The notes under the pieces: model-generated
What the model saw: the letters and a program-made list of their open reading frames with translations, nothing else
Databases searched by the model: none
What the model was told of the DNA's origin: nothing
Program-made: the position numbers and the translations under genes
Shown: in pieces, positions 15,784 to 23,914 of the stretch
Layout: each line of letters begins with the position of its first letter
Numbering within the stretch: the stretch's first letter is position 1
DNA from: Gemmatimonadota bacterium
GTDB lineage: Bacteria; Gemmatimonadota; Gemmatimonadetes; Longimicrobiales; Gaopeijiaceae
Reading direction: 5' to 3'
Length of the DNA: 64,000 nt
NCBI GenBank assembly: GCA_027623325.1
Contig: JAQBXY010000014.1
Span: forward strand, 1-64,000

Positions 15784-17772
15784 ATGATTTCCGCATCGAA
15801 TCTCGCCAAGTCGTTCGGCGACCGGACACTGTTCGCACAAGCCTCGTTCCAGTTGAACCCGGGCGAGCGTTATGGATTGGTGGGCGCCAACGGTTCCGGC
15901 AAGACGACGCTTCTCCAGATTCTGACCGGGGCCGCGGAAGCGACCGAGGGCCAGGTCTCGATTCCCAAGTCGTTGCGCCTCGGCGTATTGAAACAGGACC
16001 ACTTTCTGTACGAGGAGCAGGAGATTTTGGGCGTCGCTCTCATGGGCGACCCCGAACTTTGGGGCGCGATGGTGGAGAAGGAGGCCATCCTCGCGAAGGC
16101 CGGCGAAGATTTTGACGTCGACCGATTCTCTGAGTTGGAAGAGACCGTGCAGCGCCTCGATGGCTATACGGCCGAGGCGCGGGCCGCGACGATCCTCGAA
16201 GGGCTGGGCCTGCCCACGGCGTTACATCGGGATCGCTTGTCGACGCTGTCGGGTGGCTTCAAACTGCGGGTGCTTCTCGCACAGGTGCTCGCGTCAGCAC
16301 CCGACGTTCTCCTGCTCGACGAGCCGACGAACCATCTCGACATTCTGTCGATCCGATGGCTGGAGAAGTTCCTCCATGCCTTCTCGGGTCCGGTCGTGGT
16401 GATCTCCCACGATCACCGCTTTCTGGACAACGTGACCACACGGATTCTCGACGTGGACTACGGGACGGTACAGCTCTACCGAGGCAACTATACGGCCTTC
16501 CTCGAGGCCAAAGTCGCCGAGCGCGAACGCCGCGAAAAGGAAATCGAAGGGCGCGAGCGTGAGATCGCGCACCACCAGGAGTTCGTCGACCGATTCAAGG
16601 CCAAAGCGAGCAAGGCGCGGCAGGCCCAGAGCAAGATGCGCGTCATCGAGCGCAAGGCCTCCGAACTGCACGCGCTGCCGGGTAGCTCTCGTCGGTACCC
16701 GACGTTCCGTTTCGAACAGCGCCGCCCGAGTGGTCGAGACGTACTCACCATCTCTGGGGTCCACAAAGCCTTCGGCGACAAGGAAGTGCTCCACGGGGTG
16801 GACCTCGAGGTCCGGCGTGGGGATCGCCTCGCCATCATGGGACCGAACGGAATCGGAAAGTCGACGCTACTCAAGATCGTCATGGGAGAAGTCGAGGCGG
16901 ACTCGGGTGAGGTCGAATGGGGCTACGAGACACACCCGGGTTATTTCGCGCAGGACAACAAGGACCAGTTCACGGATTCCAAGGAATCCACCGAGGACTG
17001 GCTTTGGGCCTTTTGCCCCGGGAAGGACCGTGGCTTCGTCCGGGGTCAGATGGGCCTCATGCTGTTCACAGGGGACGACGGAAAGAAGCGTGTGAGCGCT
17101 CTTTCGGGCGGTGAAGCGGCTCGTCTCGTCTTCAGCCGCCTGGCGCTCGATCGCCCGAACGTGCTGGTTCTCGACGAGCCGACCAACCACCTAGACCTGG
17201 AGTCGATCGAGGCCCTCGTCGAAGAGCTGCAACAGTTCGACGGGACGTTGATCTTCGTGTCCCATGATCGCTGGTTCGTGAGTCGGCTGGCATCGCGCGT
17301 CGTTGAGATTCGGCCCGGCGAGATCCTCGACTACCAGGGCTCCTACGAGGAGTACGTGCACTTCTCCGGGGACGATCACCTCGACGCAGATACGGTTGTT
17401 CTGAAGGCGAAACGCGACAAGCAGAAACCCAGTCGCCCGTCGGGGGAGTGGGGGCAGGGACGGAAACGCGATGACGAGAGGGCATCGGATGCGTCACCGA
17501 CTCCCGCCATGATCGAAAAGCGTCTGAACAAGCTCGATCGGCGTCGCGACGAGTTGACCGCGGTGCTCGACGCGGCGGAATCGAGAATCGCCCGTATCGA
17601 TGAGACGTTTTGCCAGCCCGGTTACTACGACCAGACGGCTCCCGATGAGGTCGCCGCGCTGGAAGGCGAGCGCAATCAACTCAAGGACGACGTCGATCGG
17701 CACATGGAGGAGTGGGCCGAACTGGAACGCGAGGTGGAGTCGCTGACATCGGGTGTGACCGGGAGCCGCTGA
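15784..17772 (+). CDS. ABC-F family ATP-binding protein
   Basis: A 662-aa soluble ATPase with two nucleotide-binding domains and no membrane segments, as in Uup/EttA/YheS proteins that act on ribosomes. Domain 1: VGANGSGKTTL, LSGGFKLR, LLLDEPTNHLD. A charged linker helix follows (AKVAERERREKEIEGRERE, about residues 240-290). Domain 2: MGPNGIGKSTL, LSGGEAARLVFS, LVLDEPTNHLD. A C-terminal coiled coil (about 580-655, rich in RLNKLDRRRDEL-like heptads) resembles the Uup DNA/RNA-binding tail. Function is probably translation-factor-like or antibiotic protection; the exact subfamily cannot be fixed by eye. Confidence 0.94.
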   Translation: MISASNLAKSFGDRTLFAQASFQLNPGERYGLVGANGSGKTTLLQILTGAAEATEGQVSIPKSLRLGVLKQDHFLYEEQEILGVALMGDPELWGAMVEKEAILAKAGEDFDVDRFSELEETVQRLDGYTAEARAATILEGLGLPTALHRDRLSTLSGGFKLRVLLAQVLASAPDVLLLDEPTNHLDILSIRWLEKFLHAFSGPVVVISHDHRFLDNVTTRILDVDYGTVQLYRGNYTAFLEAKVAERERREKEIEGREREIAHHQEFVDRFKAKASKARQAQSKMRVIERKASELHALPGSSRRYPTFRFEQRRPSGRDVLTISGVHKAFGDKEVLHGVDLEVRRGDRLAIMGPNGIGKSTLLKIVMGEVEADSGEVEWGYETHPGYFAQDNKDQFTDSKESTEDWLWAFCPGKDRGFVRGQMGLMLFTGDDGKKRVSALSGGEAARLVFSRLALDRPNVLVLDEPTNHLDLESIEALVEELQQFDGTLIFVSHDRWFVSRLASRVVEIRPGEILDYQGSYEEYVHFSGDDHLDADTVVLKAKRDKQKPSRPSGEWGQGRKRDDERASDASPTPAMIEKRLNKLDRRRDELTAVLDAAESRIARIDETFCQPGYYDQTAPDEVAALEGERNQLKDDVDRHMEEWAELEREVESLTSGVTGSR

Positions 17773-17878
17773 CCGTCCCTGTTCGCCGAAGCATCATCCT
17801 TGACCCCTTCCATCTACCGCTGGAAGTGCGCTCGGCGCTACCATGTTTCAACCAACCCACAGCCTCGGAGCAGCCACG

Positions 17879-18370
17879 ATGAACAGGACCGTCCGAATCC
17901 TACTTTCGACGTTCGTTCTCGCGAGCGTCGTCGGTGCACCGCTCAGCGCTCAGGTTGTGGGGCAGTCGCCGGAGGCCCTCCAGGGTATCACCGCCGTCGA
18001 CGCGCAGGTAGCTGTGACGTGGGTAGAGCAGATCACGAAGGACGGCGGTCCGACCTAGACTCAGTACGAGCAGGCGTTTCTGGCGGAGTTTCGTGCGGGA
18101 CTTCAGCGCGGCGGCGTGCAGGTCAGCGAGAGTGCCCCGAACTACCTCTACTGCTCCATCGCCCTGCTATACGAGGAGAACGGACTCGTTTCGGCGGCCC
18201 AGGCAGTGGAGTACCACCAGATGCTCGGTCCCGACCAACAGTGGGCCATAACATGGACCAAGATGCAGGTGTTCACGGTCGGGCTTCAGAGGTTCGGTGG
18301 GCAGGATGACGCTGGGTGGTGCTCCTCGAGCTTCGTCACCGACTGGAAGGCAGGCAACGCAGGATTCTGA
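17879..18370 (+). pseudogene. Secreted small protein gene interrupted by an in-frame amber codon
   Basis: A good start (CGGAG before ATG at 17879) leads into a signal peptide (MNRTVRILLSTFVLASVVGA, then PLSAQ). The frame is broken by TAG at 18056-18058 after KDGGPT, and continues uninterrupted in the same frame for 104 codons (TQYEQAFLAEFRAG, ESAPNYLYCSIALLYEENGL, WAITWTKMQVFTVGL) to TGA at 18368-18370. Codon use and composition stay protein-like after the TAG, so the whole stretch was recently one exported protein of about 163 residues. I do not recognise the family. Either a single nonsense mutation (CAG or TGG to TAG) or a sequence error. Confidence 0.6.
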
Positions 18371-18388
18371 CAACGGAAGGCGCTGAGG

Positions 18389-18838
18389 CTACGAGGGGCC
18401 GCCCGCTTCGAGCCGCTCCTTGAGTCGCTTGAGCGCCGTGCTTACTTCGTTCTCGAACGTGGCCTGCAGCATACGTGCGGGGATGAACTTGAGCGGTCCC
18501 GATGCCGATCCCTCGAAGGCCATGGTAACCCTGGTGCCACCATCGACTTCTTCCCACGTCAGGTCCGTCTTCGCGTCCAGGACTGAGTCCTTCGTACTCT
18601 CACAGACGACGTGGCGGCCCGCTTCGTAGAGCGTCACGACGTAGGTGTTCACCAGTCTCTTTCCGAGAAACTCCGACACATAGCGACGCCGTGTGCCGAC
18701 GGTCGCGGGTCCAGCTGGGACCTGATCGGCCTCAATGAGGTGAGGCTGCCACTCACGCTCGCGGGTGATGTCGTTCATGTAAGCGAAGACATCGGCGACC
18801 GAACGTCGAATGACGATGGACTCGCCGTGGCTCGGCAC
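18389..18838 (-). CDS. SRPBCC (START/polyketide-cyclase-like) family protein
   Basis: A 149-aa cytoplasmic protein with the helix-grip fold pattern: ESIVIRRSVADVFAYMND at the start, TREREWQPHLIEADQ, a central antiparallel sheet (TRRRYVSEFLG, NTYVVTLYEAGRHVVCES, LTWEEVDGGTRVTMAFEG) and a long C-terminal helix (FENEVSTALKRLKERLE). Such proteins bind hydrophobic ligands; no ligand can be assigned. It starts only 4 bp after the stop of the DUF5916 gene on the same strand, so the two are co-transcribed. Confidence 0.88.
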   Translation of the reverse strand: MPSHGESIVIRRSVADVFAYMNDITREREWQPHLIEADQVPAGPATVGTRRRYVSEFLGKRLVNTYVVTLYEAGRHVVCESTKDSVLDAKTDLTWEEVDGGTRVTMAFEGSASGPLKFIPARMLQATFENEVSTALKRLKERLEAGGPS

Positions 18839-18842
18839 TCGA

Positions 18843-21083
18843 TTACCAGCCCGATACGTCGAAGAGCTTGCTGTACTTCACGGTCACCACACGGTTCAGC
18901 GGTGTGTCCCTGGCCAGGGTGTCGAACCCGTTGGCCTGATTGAAGACCACGAAGAGACCCGAGCCCGCATCATCCAACCATCCGAACCGGATGTTGGAGG
19001 ACCAGGAGTCGGCCAGATCGGAGTACTGCAGTAAGGACTGCACGTAGATTCGCGGGGTAGCGAAGTACGCCAGTCGGACTCCGATCAGCGTGGCTTCGAA
19101 GTCGCCCTGTGGCAGGTTGACGTCGTTGTAGTCCACTCGCACCGAGCCACTGAGCGACGAATTGTACCGGGCCGTGACGGTACCAAACGGGTTCATCCGG
19201 TCACCCGTAAGAAAATTGCCCGCATTCAGTCCGCCGTTGAACGACAACGGGGCGCTTTCGTTCGTGAAGAAGACCCATCCGGCCTCCCAGCCTTCGTAGG
19301 TTCCGGCGGGGATCACGACACCATTCGTGATGGTGAAGTCTTCTTCGAGCCCTTCTCTCACCCAGTTGAACGCCGGGTGAATCTCCATGCCGTCTTCGAA
19401 TTCGATGTGGGAGTCGAGGTGGACGCGGCTCGTCTCCTCGAAGCCGGTCTGGATGTCACGGTAGGTATAGAACGACACGTGGGGACGGAGTTCGCGGACG
19501 CTCCACCGTTCCGGACGGACGAACGTCTGCGCGTAGAGCTGCGTGTATCGGTACCCTCCCCGGGGCAGGAAGCCCAGCTCCGGATTGAAGTCTTCGCCGA
19601 CTTCACGATAGTTGGCTGTCGCGACTAGCGCCCGTGATGTCCACCCACCCTGCAGATCGAAGGCGTGGTCGGCCCCGTTGCGCCCCGGGGTATCCGTCCT
19701 CGCCAGAAACGAGGTAAAGGTCAGCGCTTCCCCGACGCCGAGCTGACCATCGACCGCGTAGGTCCGGTTCCAGTCCCCCGCTACATCGGACGCTCTCCGA
19801 AGGAAGGCCCCCCCGATGCGCGATCGGTTTGGAAGCTCCCGTGCCAGTCGAGCCACGGAATACTGGTTCTCGGGGACGGCGGTCGCACCCCCAGGCAGAA
19901 GTAGATCGTCGGTGGCGATATGGAGCAGCCCGATGTTCAGTCCGAGTGCCTTACCCGACATCCGGCCTCCCCCCAGAATCGGAACCGGACCACTGTTGGA
20001 GATCCCGATGCGGCGGCTGAAAAAGAGGTCGGCACCTCCCGCCCCTACCTGAAAGAGTCCCGCGTTCTCGAGGAAGAAGGGACGCTTTTCGGGAAAGAAG
20101 AGGTTGAAGCGCGTCAGGTTCGTTTGAACCTCATCTACTTCGACCTGGGCGAAGTCGGTGTTCGCAGTCACGTCCAGGGTGAGTCCCTGGGTGATCTGGA
20201 TCTTGGCGTCACCGCCGACTTCCGTCGGATAGCTGAAGTCCAGATCGCCCGCCTGGTAGTCGCGGACCGCACGCTGGAGCACGTAGGGGGTCACGCGCAC
20301 CAGGCGTTGGCTCGGGGGCTCGAGGCCCTCGAGCGCGCCCGCGTAGTTGAGCCGATACTGATCGAACTCGCGCGGGATGGGCGCCCAGAAGGACTGTTCG
20401 TTCAGGCGGCGGACCCGGCGCGACACGTTGAGGCCCCAGACTTGATCCTCGCCGTCCGCGTACCGGAGCGTGGAGAAGGGGATCCGGAACTCGGCGTACC
20501 AACCTCGGTCGTCGCGGGAAGTAGCGACGGTCCAGCTACCATCCCAATTGAGGTTGAATCCTCCGCCGGACCCGCTCTGCTGTCGACGGTTCTGGGCCCC
20601 ACCGCCCGCTCCGAAGAAGCGACCGCCGCCCTGGCCAGCGTTGGCGACCTGACCGTCGTACTCGATGCCCACTGGATTGGTACCGAAGACGAAGGCGTTC
20701 TGCGCGTCCCGGAACGTGTCGAAGATCAAGAGGACCGCATCGCTCTGCGCCAGGTCGTAGTCCCGGATCGCTTCGCCCGGCACGATCCCGCCGATATCGG
20801 AATCGAACGCCCACACGCCCACAAACAGCGCCTGTCCGTCGCTGAGGATTCGGACCTCTGTGCGCTCGGTCGCGGGCTGACCATCGAGGGGCACGCGTTG
20901 GGTGAAGTCCGAGAGGGGAGGCCCACTTGTCCACACCGCTTCGTCGAGCCTGCCGTCGACGACGGGAGCTTCCGCGGCTGTGACGATTCGTGTCGCCGGA
21001 GGGGCATCCTGTTGACCTGCGACAGGTGTTGCGGCGAGCAGGGAAAGAACGAGGATGGTCCAAGCGCGTACGAATCGTAGCAT
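18843..21083 (-). CDS. DUF5916 outer-membrane protein with CBM9-like N-terminal domain
   Basis: A 746-aa exported protein. The signal peptide ends near residue 25 (TPVAGQQ). Residues about 30-200 form a CBM9-like sandwich, starting at VVDGRLDEAVW and including LFVGVWAFDSD and DAQNAFVFGTNP. From about 210 a long series of amphipathic strands follows (WTVATSRDDRGWYAEFRIPF, FFLENAGLFQVG, PRIYVQSLLQYSD), ending with SKLFDVSGW, the terminal aromatic of an outer-membrane barrel. The combination matches DUF5916, common in Gemmatimonadota and Bacteroidota. Function is unknown, possibly glycan-related. ATG at 21083 was chosen because the signal peptide follows directly. Confidence 0.92.
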   Translation of the reverse strand: MLRFVRAWTILVLSLLAATPVAGQQDAPPATRIVTAAEAPVVDGRLDEAVWTSGPPLSDFTQRVPLDGQPATERTEVRILSDGQALFVGVWAFDSDIGGIVPGEAIRDYDLAQSDAVLLIFDTFRDAQNAFVFGTNPVGIEYDGQVANAGQGGGRFFGAGGGAQNRRQQSGSGGGFNLNWDGSWTVATSRDDRGWYAEFRIPFSTLRYADGEDQVWGLNVSRRVRRLNEQSFWAPIPREFDQYRLNYAGALEGLEPPSQRLVRVTPYVLQRAVRDYQAGDLDFSYPTEVGGDAKIQITQGLTLDVTANTDFAQVEVDEVQTNLTRFNLFFPEKRPFFLENAGLFQVGAGGADLFFSRRIGISNSGPVPILGGGRMSGKALGLNIGLLHIATDDLLLPGGATAVPENQYSVARLARELPNRSRIGGAFLRRASDVAGDWNRTYAVDGQLGVGEALTFTSFLARTDTPGRNGADHAFDLQGGWTSRALVATANYREVGEDFNPELGFLPRGGYRYTQLYAQTFVRPERWSVRELRPHVSFYTYRDIQTGFEETSRVHLDSHIEFEDGMEIHPAFNWVREGLEEDFTITNGVVIPAGTYEGWEAGWVFFTNESAPLSFNGGLNAGNFLTGDRMNPFGTVTARYNSSLSGSVRVDYNDVNLPQGDFEATLIGVRLAYFATPRIYVQSLLQYSDLADSWSSNIRFGWLDDAGSGLFVVFNQANGFDTLARDTPLNRVVTVKYSKLFDVSGW

Positions 21084-21276
21084 GTCTTCGAGGTCGGGTC
21101 GTGGTTGGGCAGGAACGGGGCGGGGGCGATCCGGAAGTGCAGCGGCCCACAAGATCGTGGTATTGCCGGTATGACGACAATCGAGGCGGCTCGGGTGTTG
21201 GTGGTCAACAGCATCACCGTGCTCCACATTCCGTCACCGACCCTGCTTTGAACCCACGAAAGGGATGTGCGCCTCG

Positions 21277-22089
21277 ATGACGCAGGACAACAGGCCCTCG
21301 GCCTCCACGCGCTCCTTCGAGGAGAAGTACGTCCGCTTTCGGTCTCCTGAAGGACGAGCGGTCGCGCGAGCGGCGCTCGGCACTGATCTCGCGAACGGCT
21401 ACACGACCAAGGATCAGGCTGCTGCTCTTGCCGGTCACCTTGGTGTGGGAACGGGAGATCGCCTGCTTGACCTCGGGGCCGGTCGCGGGTGGCCGGGCTC
21501 GTTCATCGCCGAGACCACGGGCTGTGGTCTGGTATGCACCGATCTTCCGATGGAGGCTCTCTTGTCAGCTCAGGAGAACATCGGAGCCCTCGAGCTGGAC
21601 GCTTCGGCGACAGTCCTGGTCGCCGACGGTCGAATGTTGCCCTTCGGGGATGGCGTCTTCGATGCCGTCTGCCATGCCGACGTCTTGTGCTGACTGCTTG
21701 CAAAACTCTCCGTGATGAGAGAATGCTGGAGGGTGTTGAAGCCCGGCGGCCGACTGGCCCTGCTCACCATCGAGACTGCTCCCGATCTGAGCCAGCGTGA
21801 CCAGACGCAGGCCGCTAGCTTGGGGCCGTCCGCGGTTGGGGCCGATGCCCCAGCGCATGAGTTGGTGAGGCGTGCAGGTCTCCAAGTCCGCCATGTCGAG
21901 GATCTCACGGCGGCCTTCGCGACCACGTGCGCGGCCATCTGGGAGGTCCGGCGCTCGGCGGAGAGGGAGCTGCGCGCCGTGGAGGGTGACGAAGTCTACG
22001 ACATCGAGCAGGCCAAGAAGGAGCATATGCTCGAAGGCATACGGCTCGGGCTCCTCCGCCGGAGCCTCGTCGTCGCTGAAAGGGTGTGA
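21277..22089 (+). CDS. Class I SAM methyltransferase with in-frame UGA (candidate selenoprotein)
   Basis: A 270-codon frame interrupted only by TGA at codon 139 (21691-21693). Before it: LLDLGAGRGWPGSF (motif I, SAM binding, about 63-76), TDLPMEALLSAQEN (motif II) and VLVADGRMLPFGDGVFDAVC. After it the frame continues with normal methyltransferase sequence: KLSVMRECWRVLKPGGRLAL, then a helical C-terminal domain (HELVRRAGLQVRHVEDLT) ending SLVVAERV. The UGA follows Cys138 (DVLC-stop-LL), at the end of the usual FDAVxxxDVL strand. A stem-loop starts 12 nt after it. Selenocysteine is plausible; a nonsense mutation is the alternative. ATG at 21277 fits AAAGGG better than the ATG at 21265. Confidence 0.75.
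21694..21726 (+). promoter_or_regulatory. Candidate bacterial SECIS stem-loop after the UGA
   Basis: CTCTC (21706-21710) pairs perfectly with GAGAG (21717-21721) around the loop CGTGAT. A lower stem GCA/TGC (21700-21702 with 21724-21726) is separated by an A-rich internal loop. The apical loop begins 18 nt after the UGA and has G at its second position. Both agree with the published bacterial SECIS rules as I remember them (16-37 nt spacing, G in the first two loop bases). The upper stem is short, so the match could be chance. Confidence 0.4.
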
Positions 22090-22163
22090 CGCGCTACCTG
22101 CAGACCTCCGCCGGGGTCACGTAAGCGCGCTCCCCATTCGCATACGTCGCTTGGTCGATGTAC
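22014..22163. repeat. 150-bp direct repeat, left copy
   Basis: This segment matches 23765-23914 over 150 bases without gaps and with 7 mismatches. It holds the last 25 codons and the stop of the methyltransferase gene (intact here) plus, on the other strand, a 23-codon C-terminal fragment (YIDQATYANGERAYVTPAEV) of the secreted protein whose complete gene adjoins the right copy. Downstream, 22164-22391 holds only a leader with no supported gene. Confidence 0.95.
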
Positions 22164-22391
22164 CGAGAACCCGAGTCCTGATAAGGACCAAACATGGAAG
22201 AGCAAGGCGACAAGGATGAGCGATCAGTTCGTTCCGCTGTTTCTCGAGATCGCCTGCCGGTGATGCTGCGCGGCGTGGACGCGCTCTGCGGATCGGGACT
22301 ATGATTCCCCGCGCCGACCGACCGCCGGGGTCGTGAAGTCGAGCAGCTCACCCCACGGCCGGAAGCCTCGGACTCCAGACAGGACGACGCC

Positions 22392-23669
22392 ATGCATCGC
22401 CGCCAGTTCATACGCCGCCTGAGCGCGGGAGCGCTCGCTCTGCAGCCGGGCGCCCTGGAGCTCGCCGAGCGGGCCTCGCGCACGGTCGAGGGACGGACGC
22501 CCCAGGAGGTCGCGCGCGACGAGGACTACTGGTTCGAGATCCGCCGCGCATTCACGATCGACCCGAACGAGATCAATCTGAACTCCGGCAGCGTGAGTCC
22601 GGCGCCGCGGGTGGTGCAGGAGGCCGTGCAGCACTACCAGACGATCACCAACATGAGCCCCTCGCTCTGGGTGGACGAGATGATGGGCCCGCATCGCGAG
22701 GTCGTGCGGAAGCGTCTCGCGGCGCTGGCCGGCGCCGATCCCGAGGAAATCGCGGTCACCCGCAACACGTCGGAGTCGCTCCAGATCGTTCAGTTGGGGA
22801 TGAACCTCCAGCCAGGCGACGAGATCCTGCTGACCACGCAGGACTACCCCCGCATGATCACGACCTGGCAGCAGCGTGAACGGCGCGACGGCGTCGTCTT
22901 GAAGATGTTTCCCGTGCCCTCTCCTCCCGAGGACCCGGCAGAACTGGTGGAGCTGTACCGCCGCGCCCTCACGCCCCGGACGCGGGTCGTACATATGTCG
23001 CACGTCACCTTCACGGCCGGGCAGATCTTCCCCGTGCGTGAGATCTGCGCGATGGCGCGGGAGCGCGGGATCCTCACCGTGGTCGACGGCGCCCACTCGT
23101 TCGCACACTTCCCGTTCACGCTACCCGAACTCGGCTGCGACTTCTTCGGGACGTCGCTCCACAAGTGGCTCACGGCACCGGTGGGTACCGGCCTGCTGTA
23201 CGTGCGCCGCGAGCGAATCGGGGAGATCTGGCCACTCACGCCGGCCCCCGCTTCGCTCGACCACGACATCCGCAAGTTCGAGCAGATCGGGACGTTCCCG
23301 CTCGCGATCCCCAACGCGATCGGCGAGGCCGTGACCTTCCACGAGAGCATTGGAGGCGAGCGGAAAGCCGAGCGCCTTCGCTATCTCCGGCGACGCTGGA
23401 TGGATCAGCTCGTCGGTGTGCCCGGTGTGCGGTTCTACACCGCCAACGACGACGCCCAGGCCGGCGCGCTCGCCACCATGGGGATCGCCGGAATCGGGGC
23501 CGCCGATCTCACTGAACGGCTGCAGGCGGAGTATTCGATCCATGTGCGCCCCCGCTTCGTCGACGGTGAATGGGAGGGCATCCGGGTCACGCCCAACGTG
23601 TTCAGCACGCTCGAGGAAGTGGATACCTTCGCCGTGGGGATCCGGAAGATCGCGGCGGGCGGTCCCTAG
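22392..23669 (+). CDS. Tat-exported class V aminotransferase (isopenicillin-N-epimerase-like)
   Basis: A 425-aa PLP enzyme with a twin-arginine leader (MHRRQFIRRLSAGALAL). Core motifs: LNSGSVSPAPRVV, VTRNTSESLQIVQLGM, LLTTQDYPRMITTWQQR, VDGAHSFAHFPF (Asp and His at the cofactor), the PLP lysine in FFGTSLHKWLTAPVGTG (K258), and a C-terminal domain ending VRPRFVDGEWEGIRVTPNVF. This is the epimerase/lyase-like branch of class V enzymes, often found in the periplasm in this type of organism. It sits alone between two copies of a 150-bp direct repeat, indicating that the gene was inserted as a unit at the 3' ends of its neighbours. Confidence 0.92.
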   Translation: MHRRQFIRRLSAGALALQPGALELAERASRTVEGRTPQEVARDEDYWFEIRRAFTIDPNEINLNSGSVSPAPRVVQEAVQHYQTITNMSPSLWVDEMMGPHREVVRKRLAALAGADPEEIAVTRNTSESLQIVQLGMNLQPGDEILLTTQDYPRMITTWQQRERRDGVVLKMFPVPSPPEDPAELVELYRRALTPRTRVVHMSHVTFTAGQIFPVREICAMARERGILTVVDGAHSFAHFPFTLPELGCDFFGTSLHKWLTAPVGTGLLYVRRERIGEIWPLTPAPASLDHDIRKFEQIGTFPLAIPNAIGEAVTFHESIGGERKAERLRYLRRRWMDQLVGVPGVRFYTANDDAQAGALATMGIAGIGAADLTERLQAEYSIHVRPRFVDGEWEGIRVTPNVFSTLEEVDTFAVGIRKIAAGGP

Positions 23670-23764
23670 GCTACCGGCCTTCCGACTGACCCGCCCCAGC
23701 CGCGCATCTCGGCGGCCCATTACCAACCGCCCTCCCTGGACGGAAAGGCAAGGTAGGGCGGGGT

Positions 23765-23914
23765 CAAGAAAGAGCATATGCTCGAAGGCATTCGGCGCGG
23801 GCTCCTCCGCTGGAGCCTCGTCGTCGCTGAAAGGGTGTGACGCGCTACCTGCAGACCTCCGCCGGTGTCACGTAGGCGCGCTCCCCATTCGCGTACGTCG
23901 CTTGGTCGATGTAC
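23765..23914. repeat. 150-bp direct repeat, right copy
   Basis: Second copy of the segment at 22014-22163 (143 of 150 identical). Here the minus-strand secreted protein gene is intact, and the plus strand keeps only the last codons of the methyltransferase (KKEHMLEGIRRGLLRWSLVV then AERV and a stop at 23838-23840), with two amino-acid changes from the left copy. Each copy completes one of the two convergent genes. The stretch 23670-23764 before it contains nothing recognisable. Confidence 0.95.

Noticed and set aside
18056-18058. TAG in the secreted protein as pyrrolysine
   Set aside because: No pyrrolysine genes are in the window, the protein is not a methylamine methyltransferase, and no insertion element is evident.
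22094-22483. A minus-strand frame of 129 codons left of the aminotransferase
   Set aside because: Only its last 23 codons are meaningful, as part of the direct repeat; the rest is antisense to the leader and start of the aminotransferase gene.
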